9,942 nt of DNA from DASZZV01 sp035544835 (GCA_035544835.1 DASZZV010000004.1:1-9942); one strand, 5' to 3'; shown: positions 1-8,750, numbered from the stretch's first letter. The notes: generated from the sequence alone by a model not told the origin. Made by a program: numbers and translations.

Positions 1-237
1 GGGTCGGAAACCAGATCCCGAGAAGGCGTGCGTCGTTGGTCATGGGACAGTGAACTCGGCTAACGTTCTGGGTTCCGTCTCCAGAATACGACTCCATCTT
101 CTGAAAACGCCGGGTGGAAATGGTCGCGGATGCATTGCCAGACGAGAGGAGTCCGAAGCTGATTCGGAACTCCGTCGATCATCGCGCTCCAGCTGCCCGT
201 GGAATGAGAGTTGGCTTCGAGGGCCTGTATGCAGGTC
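1..237. other. No recognised gene; possible coding remnant
   Basis: This stretch lies just past the 3' end of the tRNA-Arg gene. On the minus strand one frame is open from inside the tRNA to a stop near 60. Its last 40 or so codons give a protein-like pattern (for example TPLVWQCIRDHFHPAF, then GVVFWRR) that I do not recognise. It has no ribosome binding site and its only starts lie within or close to the tRNA. It could be the decayed end of a gene, or chance. I see no terminator, repeat or promoter here. Confidence 0.2.
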
Positions 238-314
238 TGGTGGCCCCGGCGTGACTCGAACACGCGACCTTGAGTTTAGGAAACTCCTGCTCTGTCCAGC
301 TGAGCTACGGGGCC
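238..314 (-). tRNA. tRNA-Arg (anticodon CCT)
   Basis: A complete 77-nt cloverleaf with encoded CCA, decoding the arginine codon AGG. Read on the minus strand, the acceptor arms GGCCCCG and CGGGGCC pair over all 7 bp. The D stem is GCTC/GAGC and the loop carries GG. The anticodon loop TTCCTAA places CCT at 280-278. The T stem GCGTG/CACGC is perfect with loop TTCGAGT, and discriminator A73 is followed by CCA. The anticodon stem has four good pairs plus a G.A mismatch at the 27-43 position, the only blemish. No other tRNA is adjacent. Its promoter should lie in 315-516; TATCCT at about 15 nt upstream of the gene is a weak -10 candidate without a matching -35. Confidence 0.97.
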
Positions 315-444
315 ATCGAGGCGGAGGATAACACAGCGAAATCGGGGCGAGATGCGTTCACTCGGCCTGGTGAAATAGGGATGAAAATGAAGGGCAACGA
401 CATGTTATGCCGATGCCCGGCGCGGTCTCGAAGGTGTCCTTTCG

Positions 445-510
445 GCCACCAGTGCCCTCACCCGGCCTTCGGTGTGCCCTCTCCCCTCGGGAGAGGGCTG
501 GTGGCTCCAG
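445..510. repeat. Hairpin-rich intergenic repeat downstream of ubiB
   Basis: An outer stem, GCCACCAG (445-452) with CTGGTGGC (498-505), encloses an inner perfect hairpin, CCCTCTCCC (477-485), loop CTC, GGGAGAGGG (489-497). A smaller CACC/GGTG hairpin lies between them. On the plus strand a T5 run follows at 511-515. For ubiB transcripts, which run the other way, no U-run follows, so it is not a classic intrinsic terminator for that gene. It resembles the palindromic 'CCCTCTCCC...GGGAGAGGG' repeats scattered in many GC-rich environmental genomes; that likeness is from memory. Confidence 0.6.
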
Positions 511-516
511 TTTTTC

Positions 517-2211
517 CTAGTTGAGGATCTGTGGTTTGGCTTTGGCGCGGTCCTGGCGGTCCTGCAGTAAGGCGTTGATGACCATGTAGAAACCGATGGC
601 GCTGGCGGCGAGGAAACCGAGGATGGCGAGCGTTGGGTAGCCGAAGATGGTGAAGGTGGTGGGGATTCGCATGATCAAGGCCGAGCCGATGATCAACGCC
701 GCCACGACGAGACCGGTGGTGATGCGGTTGGCGACGGCCTGGATGCCTTTGAGGAAGTGATCGGCCTGAGTCAACGCGATGTTGAGAGTGATCCGGCCTG
801 TGGTCGCCTGATCGAGTAGCTCTCGCGATCGCCTCGGCAGCTCGATGAGCAACTCGTTCAGGTCCATCAGCGACGTGTAGTAGTTGCGGGGATTGAAGCT
901 CTGCGCCACTTTCTTGGCGACGAGACTCTCGGCGTAGTCGCGAATGGTCTCCCTGGGATTGAATTCGGGATCGAGCTTCCTGGTGATTCCGTCGAGATGC
1001 AGCAGCGTCTTGGCCATCATGGCCAGCTCACTGGGAACCTGAATCTCGTTGGCGGTGGCGACTCCGATCACGCCAAAGATCAGCTGCCCAGTGTTGGTGT
1101 CCCGCAGATTGGCGTCGTGATAGGTGGTCACGAGCTGCGAGATCTCCTTGATGAACTTGTTGCGATCGAACCCTTCCTGAATGCTACCGACCTTCATGCA
1201 GACTTCGGCGACATCGCGGCCGCGGTTCTCGGTAACGCTGAGGAGAAGCTTGATGACCTGATCCTGAAACTCGCGGCTGATGCGACTGACCATCCCGAAA
1301 TCGAGAAGCACTAACTGGCCGTCCCGCAGGAAGACGTTTCCAGGATGCGGATCGCTGTGCCAGAAACCATCAACACAGATCTGCTTGAGGTAAGCGCGTG
1401 TGAGGACGGTCGCCAGCGGAGCATAGTCATGATCAATCAGTTCGAGTGGCGAGAGTTTGGATACCTTTTTCCCCGAGATGTACTCGGTCGTGAGAAGCCG
1501 TGGAGTCGAGTAGTCATGAATCACCTCCGGGATCACGATCTCCGGGTACTCGGCGAGTGACTTCCGGAAATTCTCCATGACGGAGGCTTCCTGTGTGTAG
1601 TTGAGCTCGGTGAGAATCGTACGGCGCATCTCCTTGACGGTTTCGGTGAGGCTCATCTTCTGCGCGACGGCGCTGTGGCTCTCCAGAAAGACGGCGATCT
1701 CTGCGAATACGTCCAGATCCTGCTCGATGGTCTCGCGGATGTTGGGGCGCTGAACTTTGACCACGATCTCCTGGCCTTCCCGGAGGGTGGCCCGATGCAC
1801 CTGACCGAGTGAGGCCGCTGCCAGGGGTGCCTGCTCGAATGAGCCAAAGGCTTTCGAGACTTTCGCGTTCAACTCTTTCTCGACGATGGCCTCCACCTCG
1901 GCATACGAGAAAGGCTCGACCTGATCCTGCAGCTCCTCGAGCTCGCAGATGTACTCCGGAGGAACGATATCGGGACGCGTCGAGAGGATTTGACCGAACT
2001 TCACATAGGTCGGCCCCATCTCGCTCAACGCCGCTGTAAAGGCTTTCGCCCGCGCCTGGACGTCGGGCTCGAGAGGCTTCTCCTCGCCGGCGGAATCGAC
2101 CTGAGCGAGCAGGGCATCTGATTTGAGGTCGAGCTTGAAGTCCTTCAAGCCGTAGCGGGTGAGAAGAAGTCCAAGGTCGCGGTAACGTCCGAGATGAGCT
2201 GGTTTGAGCAT
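517..2211 (-). CDS. ubiB: ABC1/UbiB/AarF-family atypical kinase
   Basis: A 564-residue member of the ABC1 (ADCK/UbiB) protein-kinase-like family, near the usual length (about 550). In bacteria with ubiquinone these membrane ATPases support quinone biosynthesis; elsewhere their substrate is uncertain, so the symbol marks the family only. Visible motifs in order: the KxGQ signature (KFGQ, 71-74) in GPTYVKFGQ; the Ala-rich loop replacing the usual P-loop (AAASLGQVH, 131-139); the VVK lysine (152); ELNYTQEA (202-209); the catalytic segment HSDPHPGN (285-292); and the metal-binding DFG (304-306). Two hydrophobic segments at about 498-518 and 523-545 form the family's C-terminal membrane anchor. 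The start ATG at 2211 gives the normal N-terminus (MLKPAHLGRYRDL), but no clear Shine-Dalgarno precedes it. It is divergent from metK, with a long inverted repeat starting 47 bp upstream. No partner gene for quinone synthesis is in view. Confidence 0.93.
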   Translation of the reverse strand: MLKPAHLGRYRDLGLLLTRYGLKDFKLDLKSDALLAQVDSAGEEKPLEPDVQARAKAFTAALSEMGPTYVKFGQILSTRPDIVPPEYICELEELQDQVEPFSYAEVEAIVEKELNAKVSKAFGSFEQAPLAAASLGQVHRATLREGQEIVVKVQRPNIRETIEQDLDVFAEIAVFLESHSAVAQKMSLTETVKEMRRTILTELNYTQEASVMENFRKSLAEYPEIVIPEVIHDYSTPRLLTTEYISGKKVSKLSPLELIDHDYAPLATVLTRAYLKQICVDGFWHSDPHPGNVFLRDGQLVLLDFGMVSRISREFQDQVIKLLLSVTENRGRDVAEVCMKVGSIQEGFDRNKFIKEISQLVTTYHDANLRDTNTGQLIFGVIGVATANEIQVPSELAMMAKTLLHLDGITRKLDPEFNPRETIRDYAESLVAKKVAQSFNPRNYYTSLMDLNELLIELPRRSRELLDQATTGRITLNIALTQADHFLKGIQAVANRITTGLVVAALIIGSALIMRIPTTFTIFGYPTLAILGFLAASAIGFYMVINALLQDRQDRAKAKPQILN

Positions 2212-2258
2212 AGAGGTCGGCTGGTTGCAAGAGAACTGCCGAGGCGGGGAGGGGGGCA

Positions 2259-2444
2259 GTTGTTGCTGTCATCCCGAGCAAGGGCGTGTGGGTGGGAGGG
2301 GCGAGGGACCTCGCGAGCGACGAACGATGTGAAATGAATCCGCTTTCGTGAATGACGAGGATACGAGTTCTTACATCGTTCGTCGTAGTCGAGGTCCCTC
2401 GCCCCTCCCACCCACACGCCCTTGCTCGGGATGACAGCAACAAC
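2259..2444. repeat. Long inverted repeat (72-nt arms, 42-nt spacer)
   Basis: The left arm (2259-2330) and right arm (2373-2444) are reverse complements at 68 of 72 positions. There are 55 matched bases, then four consecutive mismatches (left CGAG at 2314-2317 against ACTA), then 13 more matches. The 42-nt spacer is 2331-2372. Each arm carries the core TGTCATCCCGAGC followed by GAGGGACCTCG, so the element looks like two copies of one dispersed palindromic repeat joined tail to tail. No open reading frame of note lies inside and no convincing target-site duplication flanks it. It sits in the divergent ubiB/metK control region and could extrude as a cruciform or form a long hairpin in any transcript through it. 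It could be a non-autonomous (MITE-like) element. Confidence 0.9.
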
Positions 2445-2473
2445 AGCAAACCGATGTCGATCCCCCTGGAATC

Positions 2474-2502
2474 TTTACCCCGATCCGTCCCTTTGTTACG
2501 AT
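2474..2502 (+). promoter_or_regulatory. Candidate metK promoter (sigma70-like)
   Basis: TTTACC (2474-2479) and TACGAT (2497-2502) each match four of six bases of the -35 and -10 consensus and are separated by exactly 17 nt. A start at about 2509 would give a 5' leader of about 40 nt before the metK ATG. The site lies just outside the inverted repeat. It is a by-eye match only. Confidence 0.4.
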
Positions 2503-2533
2503 ATCGTGTTTTTTACCACCCCGTATCCAAACT

Positions 2534-2539
2534 AAGGAG
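2534..2539 (+). promoter_or_regulatory. metK ribosome binding site
   Basis: AAGGAG, a near-perfect Shine-Dalgarno, lies 9 nt before the ATG at 2549. It fixes the metK start and contrasts with ubiB, kdsB and the glycosyltransferase gene, which have no comparable site. Confidence 0.85.
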
Positions 2540-2548
2540 CGCTTTGCA

Positions 2549-3724
2549 ATGCCCCCTTCACGGAAGCATCTCTTCACATCGGAGTCGGTGACGGAAGGTC
2601 ATCCGGACAAGATCGCCGACCAGATCTCCGACGCCATTCTCGACGCCGTCCTGGCCGATGACCCGACCGGGCGCGTGGCCTGCGAAACGCTGGTCACTAC
2701 GGGTATGGCCATGATTTCAGGCGAGATCACGACCAAGACCTACGTCGACTTCCCGTCGATCGTTCGCAACACCATCAAGGAGATCGGCTATACGCGCGCT
2801 AAATACGGTTTCGACAGCGAGACCTGTGCCGTGCTTTCGTCGATCGACCCGCAGTCTCCCGACATTGCGCAGGGCGTTGACACCGGTGGCGCCGGCGATC
2901 AGGGCCTTATGTTCGGCTTCGCCTGCCGCGAGACCGAGGAGTTGATGCCGCTTCCGATCATGCTGTCGCACAAACTCGTGCGCCGGCTCGCCGAGGTCCG
3001 TAAGACCCAGGAGCTGGACTACCTCCGTCCCGACGGAAAGAGCCAGGTCACCATCGAGTACGACGGAAAGCGCCCGGTTCGCGCCTCGGCCATCGTCATA
3101 TCCACGCAGCACGGTCCCAACGTGTCGCACAAAGATCTTCGCGAAGAGATCATCGATCGTGTCATTAGACCGGTTGTTCCGGTTGACCTCATTGACAAGG
3201 ACACAGTCTTCCATATCAACCCCACGGGCCGTTTCGTAATCGGGGGGCCGCAGGGTGATACCGGCCTGACTGGCCGCAAGATCATCGTCGATACGTACGG
3301 TGGTCGGGGTCGTCACGGCGGCGGCGCCTTCTCGGGTAAGGATCCAACGAAGGTCGACCGCTCGGCAAGCTACATGGCCCGCTACATCGCCAAAAATCTC
3401 GTTGCGGCCGGGATCGCCGATGAATGCGAAGTGCAGCTGGCCTACGCAATCGGTGTCGCCGAACCGGTGTCGGTCTACGTCGACACCTTCGGCACGGGCA
3501 GGATCGAAGATGACAAGATCACTGATCTGGTTCGCTCGCACTTCATCATGACCCCCAGGGGCATCATCGAATCGCTGAACCTGCGCCGTCCCATCTTCAA
3601 GAAGACGGCAGCCTACGGTCACTTCGGCAGGACGGAAGAGACCTTCACCTGGGAGAAGACCGATAAGGCTGACCTGCTGCGCAGCGATGCCGCCATCCAG
3701 CGCGAGGAAGTGGTGACGGCGTAA
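2549..3724 (+). CDS. metK: S-adenosylmethionine synthetase (MetK)
   Basis: Methionine adenosyltransferase, the cytosolic tetrameric enzyme that makes S-adenosylmethionine from ATP and methionine. The product has 391 residues, normal for the family (E. coli about 384). It carries the N-terminal FTSESVTEGHPDK with His18 and Asp20 of the ATP/metal site, the signature GAGDQG (114-119), the central HINPTGRFVIGGPQGDTGLT region (222-241), and the Gly-rich phosphate loop GGGAFSGKDPTKVDRS (257-272). The C-terminal YGHFGR (356-361) is also typical. The start follows a strong AAGGAG. It appears monocistronic: a promoter candidate lies upstream and a strong terminator begins 28 nt after the stop. No SAM-binding leader is evident in the short 5' region. 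Confidence 0.98.
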   Translation: MPPSRKHLFTSESVTEGHPDKIADQISDAILDAVLADDPTGRVACETLVTTGMAMISGEITTKTYVDFPSIVRNTIKEIGYTRAKYGFDSETCAVLSSIDPQSPDIAQGVDTGGAGDQGLMFGFACRETEELMPLPIMLSHKLVRRLAEVRKTQELDYLRPDGKSQVTIEYDGKRPVRASAIVISTQHGPNVSHKDLREEIIDRVIRPVVPVDLIDKDTVFHINPTGRFVIGGPQGDTGLTGRKIIVDTYGGRGRHGGGAFSGKDPTKVDRSASYMARYIAKNLVAAGIADECEVQLAYAIGVAEPVSVYVDTFGTGRIEDDKITDLVRSHFIMTPRGIIESLNLRRPIFKKTAAYGHFGRTEETFTWEKTDKADLLRSDAAIQREEVVTA

Positions 3725-3752
3725 CGTCAATTCTTAGACGTCGATTCATCGG

Positions 3753-3789
3753 GGCCGGTCGATAGGAGAACTATCGTCCGGTCTTTTTT
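3753..3789 (+). terminator. Intrinsic terminator of metK
   Basis: A 13-bp stem (3753-3765 with 3771-3783), with one T.T mismatch and one G.U pair, closes a GAGAA loop and is followed directly by TTTTTT (3784-3789). It begins 28 nt after the metK stop. The opposite strand has no U-run after the hairpin, so it should act on metK only. Confidence 0.92.
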
Positions 3790-3811
3790 CGTTTGGAGTT
3801 CGGAGTGAGGC

Positions 3812-3848
3812 TTGTCCGCCATCCCGAGGCGGCACGACGCCGCGTCGT
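3812..3848. repeat. Double hairpin, divergent copy of the ATCCCGAG repeat
   Basis: CCGCC (3816-3820) pairs with GGCGG (3828-3832) around ATCCCGA. It is followed at once by ACGACGC (3834-3840) and GCGTCGT (3842-3848), a near-perfect palindrome. The segment TTGTCCGCCATCCCGAG resembles the TGTCATCCCGAG core of the inverted repeat at 2259-2444 and of the copy at 4137-4165. I read it as a drifted member of that family. Confidence 0.45.
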
Positions 3849-3887
3849 CTTGAGAAATGGAAAGCGACGCGTTTGAGCCTTTAGCTT

Positions 3888-4078
3888 TAGCCCCGGTAGG
3901 GGCGTTTGAGAATAGCCCAGGACGAAGTCCTGGGGAGCTGTCGGGAGGTTGGTTGCGAGCCCCGGAGGGGCGATTGATGGTCACTTCAAACGCCCCTCCG
4001 GGGCTCGACACTACTTGCCTGGACGTGACGATCCCAGCACTTCGTGCTGGGCTATTTTCAAACGCCCTACGGGGCTGG
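3888..4078. repeat. Composite palindromic repeat with inverted ends
   Basis: The left end (3888-3934, TAGCCCCGGTAGGGGCG...) and right end (4033-4078) are inverted copies of one module: an AGCCCCG.AGGGGC palindrome, then GTTTGA(G/A)AATAGCCCAG, then a perfect hairpin. The hairpins are CCCAGGAC-GAA-GTCCTGGG (3916-3934) and CCCAGCAC-TTC-GTGCTGGG (4033-4051). The stem bases differ but stay paired. Between them sits a second inverted repeat with 22-nt arms, 3956-3977 and 3986-4007, one mismatch, 8-nt spacer. The short reading frames through this block arise from the repeats and are not genes. It lies between the convergent metK and glycosyltransferase genes. Confidence 0.85.
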
Positions 4079-4136
4079 AAGTAACGACGCGGCGACTCGA
4101 ACAATCGCGATTGCCAACAGGGTAGGGCCCCCGCCC

Positions 4137-4165
4137 AGATCCCTCGCTCGACGCTCGGGATGACA
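4137..4165 (-). repeat. Solo copy of the TGTCATCCCGAGC dispersed repeat
   Basis: Read on the minus strand, this begins TGTCATCCCGAGCG and ends GCGAGGGATCT, matching the start and end of the core carried in each arm of the inverted repeat at 2259-2444, with a shortened middle. It starts 14 nt past the stop of the glycosyltransferase gene, in that gene's transcription direction. No U-run follows, so it is not an obvious terminator. Confidence 0.7.
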
Positions 4166-4178
4166 CCGCGCTGAAGTC

Positions 4179-6086
4179 TCATCGCAGCAAGTAGAGTCGC
4201 CCGCCGGGCACTGACGCCACTGGTTTGGCGATTGCGACGATGTTCCTGAGGGACGAGCCCGCCGCCGGACTGATCGTCGTTCTCCGTTCCCGCACTCGGG
4301 GATCGGAGCTCTCCTCTCCGACGGCGAGAGTGTCGAAGACGGCCAGGTGGGTGAAGCCATCCTTGATCAAAGTGGCGGCTGAGGCGTCCTCGAGATACCG
4401 GCTGAGTAGTCGAGAATCGAAATTGCCCCCACCCCGAACACGATGCGTGAAAGTGAACAGCTCATTGACACCGAGCACGAGAGTCCGCGATTGAGCGGGG
4501 AGCAGACTGTCCAGCGCTTCGACCGAGGCGGAGTCCTTCCTGAGCGCGTGAGTCACCTCGGTCTCGGAACGCCGCCCTGTGATTACGCTCATCGGATCGA
4601 GCGAGTCGGAGTAGTAGACGAACACACCGAGCTGCGCGCATGCGGCAATGAGCAAGAAGCCTCGCAGGAGACGATGTACCGACGGAAAAGAATCGGCGCC
4701 ATCGAGAGCTGCTGCCGCGCCGCGTGAACAGAGCACCACGATGGCGATCAGGTATGGGACGAGAAGGCGTGAGGCGGGGAGACGCGAAGAGAGAAGAAGT
4801 GTGACCAGGGAGAGTCCGGCAAAGCAGGCGCGCTCTGCAGGCGTTCTCAGGGCCGAGGATAGCCAGAGCAACGCGACCAGCAGGCAACAGAGCAGACCAA
4901 CACCGAGCGAATCGTCGACCAGAGCGCCGTCGAATAGATAGTTGCGGATCGTCGCCGCGAAGGTTGGTCCGGCATGAAATCCACCGAGTGACGGAGAAGC
5001 GACGGAGAGGAATGGTGCAAATGGATTCCCACGTGTGGCGAGGTTGCGCACCAGAAAAATCGAGCCGAAGACGGCGCCCATTGACGTAGTCAGAATGAAG
5101 CGGCGTCGACTGATTGCTCCCGCCACGGCGGTCGGCAACATGATGACGATGAACGGCAGGAAGGTGTACTTGGTCAGCATGCCGGCCGCGATCGCCACGG
5201 CGATTACACTTGCCGTACCGGATCGCCAGCCCTCCAGAAGCACCAGTACACAACCAAGCAACGGCCAGTCCGTTCCGCTCCAGCCGGTGGTGATCACGAG
5301 GGCCGGTGTCGTCACGATCGCCGCCAGCAGGATCAGCGATCCCTTCGTACCGACACCGCGATCGCGAAAGGCATCGAAGAGAATCCAGACGGTGGCGATG
5401 GCTGCCAGAAGGTGGAGAAAGTGTGACGCGGCCGCGCCGGTCGAACCGAGCAGAGAGAGAAAAAGTACATCGACCGACTCGGTGCCGAGGGGAAACGAGG
5501 AGTGCGAGAGCAGGGGAAGGTCAACTACATGACCTTCATTGACCCAGATCCTCGGAACGGCCAGGTGATAGGTGGTCTCGTCGAGAGATATCGCCGGCAT
5601 CTGCGCCACGATCGTGGCCAGGAGGCCGCAAGTCATGAGAACAATGATTGCTACGATCTCGGAAATCCCGGCAGCGCGCGGCTCACGCGTGCCACCGATG
5701 TTCCATTTCGCGAGGAAGCCGGCGCCCGCCAGCGCCCCGGCGATCAGAATGACAGCCGAGATGGCGGGGCGTATGGCCATGAGGCTCAGCAGGTAGACGA
5801 GCCCGCCGAGGAGCGGGTAGCCGACCACCAGATCTCGGGCGAAGAGCGGGAGAGGCTCGGGATCTCCGGCCACTGCCGCCAGGATTCGCCGCGCTATGAA
5901 GCCGACCGAGAATGCCGAAAGAGCAGCGCTGACGCTGAGCGCCAGCGGTAGGGCCAGTCGGATCACGTTGAGCGGAATGAGGACGAAGCTCTGCGCGAAG
6001 AGCGCCAGCAGCGTCATGATCGCCAGGATGGCAACTAAGTAGGTAAGGGTGTTCGTGGATCGGGACGGTGAGTCAGCTGGTTCCAT
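4179..6086 (-). CDS. Polytopic ArnT/PMT-like glycosyltransferase
   Basis: A 635-residue inner-membrane protein with many hydrophobic segments from about residue 15 to 485 and a soluble C-terminal tail (about 500-635). It resembles GT-C fold transferases of the PMT/ArnT group, which move a sugar from a polyprenyl-phosphate carrier to lipid A, glycan or protein on the outer face of the membrane. Supporting motifs: ISLDETTYHLAVPRIW (166-181), with Asp169-Glu170 in the expected first external loop position, and VRNLATRGNPFAPF (346-359), like the R-N-x-T-G-N-P segment of this group. The tail contains GFTHLAVFD, a common ending in these proteins. The gene starts 15 nt after kdsA with no clear Shine-Dalgarno, so it is probably translated from the same mRNA. 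That placement suggests an envelope substrate, possibly the lipid A-Kdo region. Donor and acceptor cannot be read from sequence. Confidence 0.72.
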   Translation of the reverse strand: MEPADSPSRSTNTLTYLVAILAIMTLLALFAQSFVLIPLNVIRLALPLALSVSAALSAFSVGFIARRILAAVAGDPEPLPLFARDLVVGYPLLGGLVYLLSLMAIRPAISAVILIAGALAGAGFLAKWNIGGTREPRAAGISEIVAIIVLMTCGLLATIVAQMPAISLDETTYHLAVPRIWVNEGHVVDLPLLSHSSFPLGTESVDVLFLSLLGSTGAAASHFLHLLAAIATVWILFDAFRDRGVGTKGSLILLAAIVTTPALVITTGWSGTDWPLLGCVLVLLEGWRSGTASVIAVAIAAGMLTKYTFLPFIVIMLPTAVAGAISRRRFILTTSMGAVFGSIFLVRNLATRGNPFAPFLSVASPSLGGFHAGPTFAATIRNYLFDGALVDDSLGVGLLCCLLVALLWLSSALRTPAERACFAGLSLVTLLLSSRLPASRLLVPYLIAIVVLCSRGAAAALDGADSFPSVHRLLRGFLLIAACAQLGVFVYYSDSLDPMSVITGRRSETEVTHALRKDSASVEALDSLLPAQSRTLVLGVNELFTFTHRVRGGGNFDSRLLSRYLEDASAATLIKDGFTHLAVFDTLAVGEESSDPRVRERRTTISPAAGSSLRNIVAIAKPVASVPGGRLYLLR

Positions 6087-6101
6087 CCGATCGACGGCGA
6101 A

Positions 6102-6937
6102 CTAATCGCGTGTCGCCTCACGCCTGGCTCGATCGATAGCCAGAATCTCGCGGATGGTCTGGCGTGCCGTATCCACGTCGAGCTGCGTGGCCCGGTCGGA
6201 AAGGGCCGCGGGCGGATTGTCGTGAACTTCCATGAAGAAACCATCCACTCCTGCTGCCGCCGCGGCGCGGGCCAGGGGGCGGGCGAACTGGCGCGTTCCC
6301 GCCGTCTGCGTTCCGTCGCCACCCGGGCGCTGCATCGAGTGGGTGATGTCATACACGACCGGCTGACCGTATGAGCGCATCATCGGGAAGGAGCGCATGT
6401 CGACGACGAGATTCTGATAGCCGAAAGTCGTTCCACGCTCGGTGAGAAACAACTTCGCGCTGCCGAGCTCCTCGCCCTTGGCCAGAATGTTCTTCGTCTC
6501 CTCAGGGGAGAGGAATTGTCCCTTCTTCACGCCGACGGCTTTCCCGGTGCGCACGGCAGCGGCAACGAGATCGGTCTGACGGCAGAGGAAGGCAGGGATC
6601 TGCAGGATGTCCAGAACCTCTGCCGCGGCCGCAGCCTGTCCGCTCTCGTGGATGTCCGACAGCAGGGGCAGACCGGTGTTCCTCTTCACTTCCGCGAGAA
6701 TCTTCAGCCCCTCATCGATCCCGGGACCCCGGAAGGAGTTGATAGAGGTTCGATTCGCCTTATCGAAGGACGATTTGAAAACGAGATTGATCTTCAGCTC
6801 ATCACGCAACTTCAAGATGGTGTCGGCCATACGGAGCGTGTGATCCCGCGACTCGATGACGCAGGGACCGGCGATGAACATGAGGGGCTCATCTCCGCCG
6901 AAGGCCATCGACGGCGTGATTTCAATCCGGGCCGTCT

Positions 6938-6941
<4 letters not shown>
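6102..6941 (-). CDS. kdsA: 3-deoxy-D-manno-octulosonate 8-phosphate synthase (KdsA)
   Basis: Kdo-8-phosphate synthase condenses phosphoenolpyruvate with D-arabinose 5-phosphate in the cytosol, the first committed step to Kdo. The product has 279 residues, the normal length. Family landmarks: FIAGPCVIESRD (22-33), KSSFDKANRTS (56-66), GPGIDEGL (72-79), LSDIHE (94-99), PAFLCRQTDL (116-125) and KKGQF (139-143). Cys27, His201, Glu238 and Asp249 match the metal ligand set known in the Aquifex enzyme (Cys11, His185, Glu222, Asp233) with a constant offset of 16. This points to the metal-dependent class; the E. coli class has Asn instead of Cys. I chose the ATG at 6941 because it overlaps the pyrG stop (ATGA) and gives the normal N-terminus MKTARIEI; an upstream in-frame start at 7085 would add 48 unrelated residues read from pyrG. 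Confidence 0.96.
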
Positions 6942-8593
<1,652 letters not shown>

Positions 8594-8599
8594 TTTTGA

Positions 8600-8604
8600 C
8601 CTCT
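8600..8604 (-). promoter_or_regulatory. pyrG ribosome binding site
   Basis: AGAGG on the minus strand, within AAGAGGTC, stands 6 nt before the ATG at 8593. It decides between that start and the longer in-frame option at 8644. Confidence 0.75.
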
Positions 8605-8622
8605 TGTCGATCGGTTGAAGGG

Positions 8623-8658
8623 GCTGGTCGTCATCAAATGCCAAACCAGCTCATTTGA
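8623..8658 (-). promoter_or_regulatory. Possible H-type pseudoknot in the pyrG leader
   Basis: In the minus-strand RNA, TCAAATG (8658-8652) can pair with CATTTGA (8640-8634), 7 bp. GCTGGT in the loop (8650-8645) can pair with ACCAGC (8628-8623) beyond the stem, 6 bp. Connecting stretches are 1, 4 and 5 nt, which is sterically plausible for an H-type fold. It ends 18 nt before the pyrG ribosome binding site. I know of no named RNA family with this form here, and short complementary pairs can arise by chance. Confidence 0.3.
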
Positions 8659-8710
8659 GTATTTCTTTCATATTTTGCGTGGCACCACCGATGCTGTACT
8701 TCCTGGATCA

Positions 8711-8750
8711 GAGCGGGCGAGGCGCCCGCTCCCCTCGGCGCGAACCGAGG
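8711..8750. repeat. Tandem GC-rich hairpins in the kdsB-pyrG gap
   Basis: GAGCGGGCG-AGG-CGCCCGCTC (8711-8731) is a perfect 9-bp hairpin. One base further on, CCTCGG (8733-8738) pairs with CCGAGG (8745-8750) around CGCGAA. Neither is followed by a U-run in the kdsB direction, so they are not classic terminators. They look like another small palindromic repeat. The rest of the 265-bp gap (8594-8858) has no coding signal that I can support. Confidence 0.55.

Noticed and set aside
1514..2449. 311-codon minus-strand frame overlapping ubiB and the inverted repeat
   Set aside because: Arg/Ser-rich low-complexity product in a shifted frame of ubiB; no motif or start signal.
2503..2548. SAM-sensing riboswitch before metK
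   Set aside because: The likely leader is only about 40 nt and I cannot fold it into any SAM riboswitch pattern I know.
2717..3730. 337-codon minus-strand frame opposite metK
   Set aside because: It is a shadow of metK; metK is unmistakable in the other strand.
3857..4084. 75-codon plus-strand frame in the repeat cluster
   Set aside because: Its sequence is made entirely of palindromic repeat modules.
3812..4165. CRISPR array
   Set aside because: The repeats are palindromic, of mixed type and orientation, and not evenly spaced with unique spacers; no cas gene is near.
8594..8644. Longer pyrG start at 8644
   Set aside because: The 17 added residues are atypical of CTP synthase and the good AGAGG is placed for the ATG at 8593.
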